From Sipunculus nudus (lineage: Eukaryota > Annelida > Sipuncula > Golfingiida > Sipunculidae): a DNA stretch of 64,000 nucleotides. The translations under genes were made by a program, and so were the position numbers. The notes under the pieces are model-generated. The model saw only the letters and a program-made list of their open reading frames with translations, had not been told where the DNA came from and did no database searches. The stretch lies in the NCBI GenBank assembly GCA_026874595.1, contig CM049322.1:5319900-5383899 (forward strand), written 5' to 3'. The number at the start of each line of letters is the position of its first letter. Positions within the stretch are counted from its first letter, which is position 1. Positions 57,990-64,000 of this stretch are shown here, piece by piece.

Positions 57990-60825
57990 TTAAAAGTCTC
58001 CAGGGAAACGAGAAATTAGGTCTCTGTTACCCATATCCTTTGAGCTATTGGGCCCCAAAGTACCCCCAAGAATAGTAAAAAATTTCATACAAAAACTTCA
58101 ATATCTCAATAACTACATCACTGATGGTCATGATTTTTGGCATACATATTGATCATGAGATGTTCCATCAGTTCCTGCAGACTGGTGGCGCCATCTGTAT
58201 TTTTCGATTTTTTACGAATTGTTTTCTCTATTTTGAGACCTTTAAGGATGCTGTCATCTGTTAGCGTGGCACAAATCATAACAACTTGACCTAGAATCTT
58301 CATTCTCAACACACTGAGAGACCTATGATAAGTCTCCATGGAAACCAGAAATTAGGTCTCTGTTACCCATATCCTTCGAGCTATGGGGCCCCATAGTCAA
58401 AAGTTTCATACAAAAGCTTCAATATCTAAATATCTACAAAACGATTTTTCTGAAACTTACACCAATTATCGGGTCACATGTGAACTGGTGCCTAATCAAT
58501 TTGCGTTGACCACTGACCTTTCCTGTCTGCCCAGTGTCCAGTTGTGCGTCTGTTTCATCACATAAACCCTCATATCTCAAAAACCGTTTGACCGATCAGG
58601 AAATAAAATTTATACAAATGTAGCCCTTGGATAGCTTTATAACATACACAAAAAATGGTGGCGCCACCTGTAACCCTGTTTGCACAGTGTCTATCTGTTC
58701 ATCTGCCTTGTGTTAAAATCACTCATATCTCTGCAGTGAATTGACTAATTCACCTGAAATTCGGCATGCTTATACATCCTGGATAGCTTTCTTGATTTTA
58801 TGACAGGTGGCGCCACCTATATTCACGTTCACGCTGCAGACATCCAAGCTCATATCTCGGGAACCGTTTGACTGATCAGGAAATAAAATTTATACAAATG
58901 TAGCCCTTGGATAGCTTCATAACATACATAAAAAATGGTGGCGCCACCTGTAACCATGTTTGCACAGTGTCCATCTGTTCATCTGCCTTGTGTTAAAATC
59001 ACTCATAACTCTGCAGTAAATTGACTAATTCACCTGAATTTCGGCATGCTTATACATCCTGGATAGCTTTTTTGATTTTATGACAGGTGGCGCCACCTAC
59101 ATTCACGTTTACGCTGATGACATCCAAGCTCATATCTCGGGAACCGTTTGACTGATTGGGCCAATATTTTGCATGTGTATAGATCTCACATAGGTCTTTA
59201 TCATACAAAACTGGAGTTGCCACCTGCAACCATTTTTGCACAGCGTCTGTCTGTTTGTCTGCTGAGGCCTAAAATCACTCATTTCTCTGTAGTGGTTTGA
59301 CATATCTGCCTAAAATTTTGCAGGTTTTTACATCCTGGACAGCTTTCTTGATTTTATGACAGGTGGCGCCACCTACATTCTAGTTAATGCTGCACACATC
59401 CAAGCTCATATCTCAGGAACTGTTTGACCGATCAGGGAATAAAATTTATACAAATGTAGCCCTTGGATAGCTTTATAACATACACAAAAAATGGTGGCGC
59501 CACCTGCAATCATTTTTGCACAGAGCTGTCTGTTTGTCTGTTGAGGCCTAAAATCACTGATTTCTCTGTAGTGGTTTGACATAACTGCCTAAAGTTTTGC
59601 AGGTTTATACATCCTGGACAGCTTTCTTGATTTTATGACAGGCGGCGCCACCTAAATTCTAGTTAACGCTGCACACATCCAAGCTCATATCTCAGGAACA
59701 GTTTGACTGATTGGGTGAAAATTGTGTATGTGTTTAGATCTCACATAGGTCTTTATCATACAAAACTGGAGTTGCCACCTGCAACCATTTTTGCACAGCG
59801 TCTGTCTGTTTGTCTGCCATGGGATAATGTCACTCATATCTCGGCAGTGGTTTGACGTATCTGCCTAAAATTTTGCAGCTTTGTACCTCCTGGATAGCTT
59901 TCTTGATTTTATGACAGGTGGCGCCACCTACACTATAGTTTACGCTGCAGACATCCAAGCTCAGATCTCGGGAACCGTTTGAACGATTGGGCCAAAATTT
60001 TGCATGTGTATAGATCTCATATAGGTCTTTATCATACACAAAACTGGAGGGGCCACCTGCAACCATTTTTGCAAATTTTGCACAGCTTCTGTCTGTTTGT
60101 CTGCTGAGGCCTAAAATCACTCATTTCTCCGTAGTGGTATGACATGACTGCCTAAAATTTTGCAGGTTTATGCATCCTGGACAGCTTTCTTGATTTTATG
60201 ACAGGTGGCGCCACCTAAATTCTAGTTAACGCTGCACACATCCAAGCTCATATCTCAGGAACCGTTTGACTAATTGGGCCAATATTGTGTATGTGTTTAG
60301 ATCTCACTTAGGTCTTTATCATACACAAAACTGGAGGGGCCACCTGCAACCATTTTTGCACAGCGTCTGTCTGTTTGCTTGCTAGGGCTATAATCACTCA
60401 TACACATGTAGTGGTTTGACTTTTCTGCCTAAAATTTCGCATATGTATACAACTTGAACAGCTTTCTGGATTTGTAGTAGGTGGCACAACCTACATACAC
60501 ATTCAGGCTACAGACATTCATGCTAATATGCAACATATCTCAGATTATTTCCCCTTGCCACTCAATCCATGCCTCACTTCACCCGTTCCACTCTGATTTT
60601 GGCGGATACACATAGTCATTTGTGGGCTACCCATGTTCTAGTTTTTAAAGTTTACACATTTTTCTCTATTTATAGATATATAAATACAGACTTAATCTTG
60701 GCCTGTTGGTTAATCTGTTTGATGCTTTAGTTGAATGAGTATATACTACCATTCTGATGATAAAATCTCCTTTTGTGAATCTCTTCCCAGTCAGCTGAGC
60801 GTCATGACCCATGGGTCACTTGTTT
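57990..60825 (+). repeat. Large dispersed repeat with internal 280-bp tandem array
   Basis: The left part shares text with 43,860-44,090. The middle (58,560-60,490) is about seven units of ~280 bp, each carrying the palindrome GGTGGCGCCACC and phrases like CATATCTCGGGAACCGTTTG and TTCTTGATTTTATGACAGG. The right end is AGTCAGCTGAGCGTCATGAC and CCATGGGTCACTTGTTT. It abuts the truncated lectin exon copy at 60,826. Confidence 0.75.
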
Positions 60826-61650
60826 ACATGAAGCCACAGCCGAATTATAATCACTTGTAACGACTAAACCTTGGATGACAAAATTGTTTACCAGAATACC
60901 CACAAGCATATTATACAACAGATATAAAATACATTTATTTTTCATAATTTAAAAGTCAGGAGGAATACCGAGCACATTTATTTACATAGAGTAATGCTGG
61001 ACTATTATGTCAATGTAATGTTGGCCAGCCAATAAAAATAGAATTACCTGTATGTAGGCGTCCATCTACCCGGCACTTTGTGATGCTGAGGGGAAACAGT
61101 AAAATACCCATTCTCTCAATGTAACTCATGTTTCCAAATAAAAGCAGTTTTAGATGTATGAGCTCCAGACACGCATTTACTTGCCCTCATTTATTGCGGA
61201 ATCATTTTATACAATCTAAACTATTTTATACGCTGAAACGTGTCGGCTGCGTACATCAATCTACATATGTGATTAATTGCTTTCTCCTCTTCCTCTATAG
61301 AAAATATTATACATATACCGGTCGAGATAATGGCTGGAATTACGGACATTTATAAGTAATTTAGGCCATATTTATGGACAAATAACAACCATTTCTGCAG
61401 CTTAATAAATTGTAAGATTAACATAACGTTCCAACAGACCATTCACCAGTTCGTATAAAACAGCAACTGGTTTCCGGTATCACATTTCTCATAGAGAAGT
61501 AAGTAATTTTGGGAGGACAATGACATAATACCCTAAATTACTTGTGCCGAATGATTATCCTAATAATATCAGTCAAAGTTTTTACCACACACACACGCCT
61601 GCACACATTAATATACTTTATCTGAAAACAATGAACCTGTCGGAAAAACT
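60826..61650 (-). pseudogene. Direct duplicate of the lectin gene 5' region (exon 1 truncated)
   Basis: Matches 53,755-54,580 in the same orientation. The minus-strand ATG at 60,945 opens the signal peptide with a few changes. The copy stops at 60,826, inside the exon, where the dispersed repeat begins. The upstream sequence (about 700 bp) is retained, so promoter DNA may be present. Confidence 0.8.
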
Positions 61651-63162
61651 TCACCCTTCGTACCTTCATTATTATGACTTCATCGATGATTTCTGCGACG
61701 TCATAATGTCCCCAGTCTTGCCAACTAAATCGATGACATGTATTTGTAAGCAATAACACAACACAGCTTTATTGTATGCCCTGTCTGCAAAGAATACCTG
61801 TATACAGAATTCTGGGTAATGATAACGAGGCTAACCGCAAGACCTCATTTTACTCAATCTGATTCCATCCTACGTTAAAATGCGTCATTCAGGAAGTGAC
61901 ATTCTCTTAAGTTATGAAGGATAGAAAATAAATACAATTATGTGAACAAGTTTTTTTGTGAAAGAGTAATTTCCAAATACAGGACGTTACGTAGTGTTTC
62001 AAGTTTTGGACTATTGTCCTGAAATAATTTTCCTAATATCGTTTACCACATGATTTGACCCCCTTTTTTAGTATCGTGTACCACAAACTGAGTATTTTCA
62101 TTCAATAATCTAACAATATCACTCAGTTCATGAACCTATCATTTTAAATCTAATTGTAGAGTCCATACCACGGTATGAGGGAGTATACGACGAATGTGCA
62201 GCAATGCGAGAAGGTTTGTGTATGCGAAACACTGCTTTACTCACGGGTTAGGCGTCATCTGCTGGATTCCAGGTAGACATCAGTACACGCAGACGTGTAT
62301 TAAACGCTACGTTATATTTTTATCAATATTTTACATGTGGCCTGTCAGGCGCTTTCGATTCCCGATTTCACTGGTCGGGATTTACTTTGTTGTATTTCTC
62401 AAATTTTGGTTCCTTAAATACTCTATCTAGTGACTATATTTAGCACCCGATCAACATCGGTTTTCCTACATCGGCGATTCCTAATCCCTTGCTTAAATTG
62501 TATGTTTCACATTCCTTAATTTAATTATCTGATAAGCTGGTCCATGTTGAAACAAAATAATGTGATATATATGCCACGTTTTGTTATTCATAAGTAACAT
62601 TACATTTGAAAGAAAAGTTGTGACAAAAGTTCTCGCGTGATGTTTGTTTTATTTGAATCAGGCTGCAAAACATGTAGTCCTCAAACTGACTGCCTAAAGG
62701 GAATTTACGTTGAGAAGACGCCTGGATGTATTATTATAAAATGCAAACAGGAGAGCTGGTTTACGGCCCTCGGAACTTGTACTTTCCTCGGGAGTGTACT
62801 CATTGGGCAGGAATTTATAGCCCTACAAGTGCTATTTGTAACAAAACGGAGACCTGGGTCGACCTGCGGAAATCTCGATGGCTTTGGACTAACATGATTT
62901 CCGGTAACATTATCAACATTTTTGAAAATCACTAACAGTTTCGGGTGGGTAGAGATATTGCACGTTTTATGATATTCTACGTCATTATTATAGAGTTTCA
63001 ATAGGCGTTGGAAATAAATGGAGTTACATAAGTCAGCAGTTCATATTTTAACTGTTACATTACAAATAAAACAATGTAACATTTTAAAAATATAAAAAGA
63101 ACACAATAAGTGTTACTCAATCACGTTTAATATTTTAGTGTGATGTAATTTGCATTTAGGGT

Positions 63163-63378
63163 ACTAGGGGCGGATTTAGAAGGGGCTCGCCTCTTTTTCA
63201 AGGAAAACAAATCTGGAAAATAGAATAGCAGCGCCGGATTTTGTGTCTGGTGCTGTTCTCATCATTTTCTTTTGCTTAAGGGTTATATTTTAGGGGTAAT
63301 AGCAATCCAGGCACACTTGTTGTCCTTAGACAGGGCGTATAGGCCCCTTTTTACTAAGAACTGTATCCACCCCTGGTA
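63163..63378. mobile_element. MITE-like insert, inverted copy of 51,951-52,172
   Basis: Begins AGGGGCGGATTTAGAAGGGG and ends GTATCCACCCCTGG; carried along in the duplication. Confidence 0.5.
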
Positions 63379-63383
63379 AGAAG

Positions 63384-63384
<1 letters not shown>

Positions 63385-63429
<45 letters not shown>
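63385..63429. repeat. (TA)n microsatellite at a deletion point
   Basis: A TA run of about 45 bp sits just beside the position where the segment corresponding to 51,320-51,890 has been lost. Confidence 0.85.
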
Positions 63430-63432
<3 letters not shown>

Positions 63433-64000
63433 ACCTTTGCATTTATTTAACAAAAAATCAACATGAACTAATTTATGTCGATATTTCTATGTAAAATAAA
63501 TGCTGACATTTATACATACCAGAGGTTTATTCACGGCGTATTTCGTTGTGCAGAGAAATGACAAAACGCATGGTGACCCCAAGGACGGCACAAAAACACA
63601 TGACTGCTGAACTATTTATATTTCCGTCGATGGTATCAGGTATTTAACTGGTCATTTGGTCAACATTTGCTTTTTCCATCTGAATATGAAAGTACCGCAA
63701 CATTCGAGGTTTCATGTTTCACGTCATATAAACCAGTGACGTGGAATATAAACACATGAATTTATCGATAACTGGAAAGCTCTCTCTAAATAACCGCACT
63801 GTCTCCTTTAGGCCTGGTGGGGCAGAGACATATCGATCATATAACAGAGGAAATTTAAATATCAGTAATACTGAGGTAATGACGGAATGTTTGGAAATAT
63901 AAGCTTAATATCCGTTGTCCCTTCGACATTTTCCTGGACATAAGTTTTCTTCATTGTGTCACGCAACAATTAATTTAATTAACAGAAGGATAACAAGGTG

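Larger units (their letters stand above)
61780..64000 (+). pseudogene. Inverted, frameshifted duplicate of the lectin gene body
   Basis: The reverse complement of about 53,525 down to 51,080 can be followed to about 63,720. Exon 2' is 62160-62272 (113 bp against 114). Exon 3' is 62662-62903 (242 against 243). Each has a net one-base loss, so the frame breaks in both. The region matching 51,890-51,320, including lectin exon 4, is missing near 63,440 beside a TA microsatellite. Splice sites are still readable. It cannot give the full lectin protein. Confidence 0.85.

Noticed and set aside
62194-62430. 78-codon plus-strand frame as an independent gene
   Set aside because: It is the frameshifted remnant of lectin exon 2 running on into intron sequence.

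Overview
This 64 kb window is eukaryotic animal DNA. It is AT-rich and intron-rich, with GT-AG introns, long homopolymer C/G runs, TA microsatellites, several minisatellites and many dispersed repeats. The C-type-lectin-like receptor, the Ty3/Gypsy-type retrotransposon and repeats of the form TTTAGCTCAGCTGACT...TGTCCGTC fit a mollusc, most likely a bivalve. That assignment is inference; no marker proves the species.

Left end (1-6,834, minus strand): a spliced gene with a MULE-type DDE transposase core and a SWIM zinc finger. Six core exons join in compatible phases with no stop codon. They are followed by a run of tiny duplicated exons that leaves the window at the left edge. About 200 bp upstream of the first recognisable exon lies a 6.2 kb minisatellite (7,040-13,290) of 45-bp and 33-bp units. 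A roughly 2.7 kb block within it is duplicated almost perfectly.

16,537-21,254 (plus strand): a complete four-exon PIH1D2-like gene (HSP90/R2TP co-chaperone family, 356 codons). Its intron 1 is filled with a minisatellite whose unit resembles the gene's own exon 1/intron 1 splice junction.

26,185-35,320: a full-length LTR retrotransposon with 236-bp LTRs (about 4 mismatches), a CATT target duplication, a purine tract, gag, protease and an intact integrase. The reverse transcriptase and the front half of RNase H are missing from an otherwise open 990-codon frame. Its 2.8 kb leader carries a 63-bp minisatellite that can form hairpins. Tandem slippery heptamers lie at the gag/protease overlap.

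37,454-49,103: a MITE, then a 10.7 kb interval bounded by CACTG...CAGTG inverted termini next to TA. The interval holds candidate exons, a C-tract minisatellite and a hAT-like MITE.

49,768-53,883 (minus strand): a receptor-like gene with a signal peptide and two C-type-lectin-like domains, then probable transmembrane and cytoplasmic exons. 54,600-60,825 is mostly tandem and dispersed repeat. 60,826-64,000 is a broken, partly inverted duplicate of the lectin gene: one piece in direct orientation, the rest inverted, with frameshifts in both readable lectin exons and the last lectin exon deleted.

The genes do not form a pathway. The window reads as three host genes embedded in mobile and tandem repeat DNA, several of which have reshaped the genes next to them.
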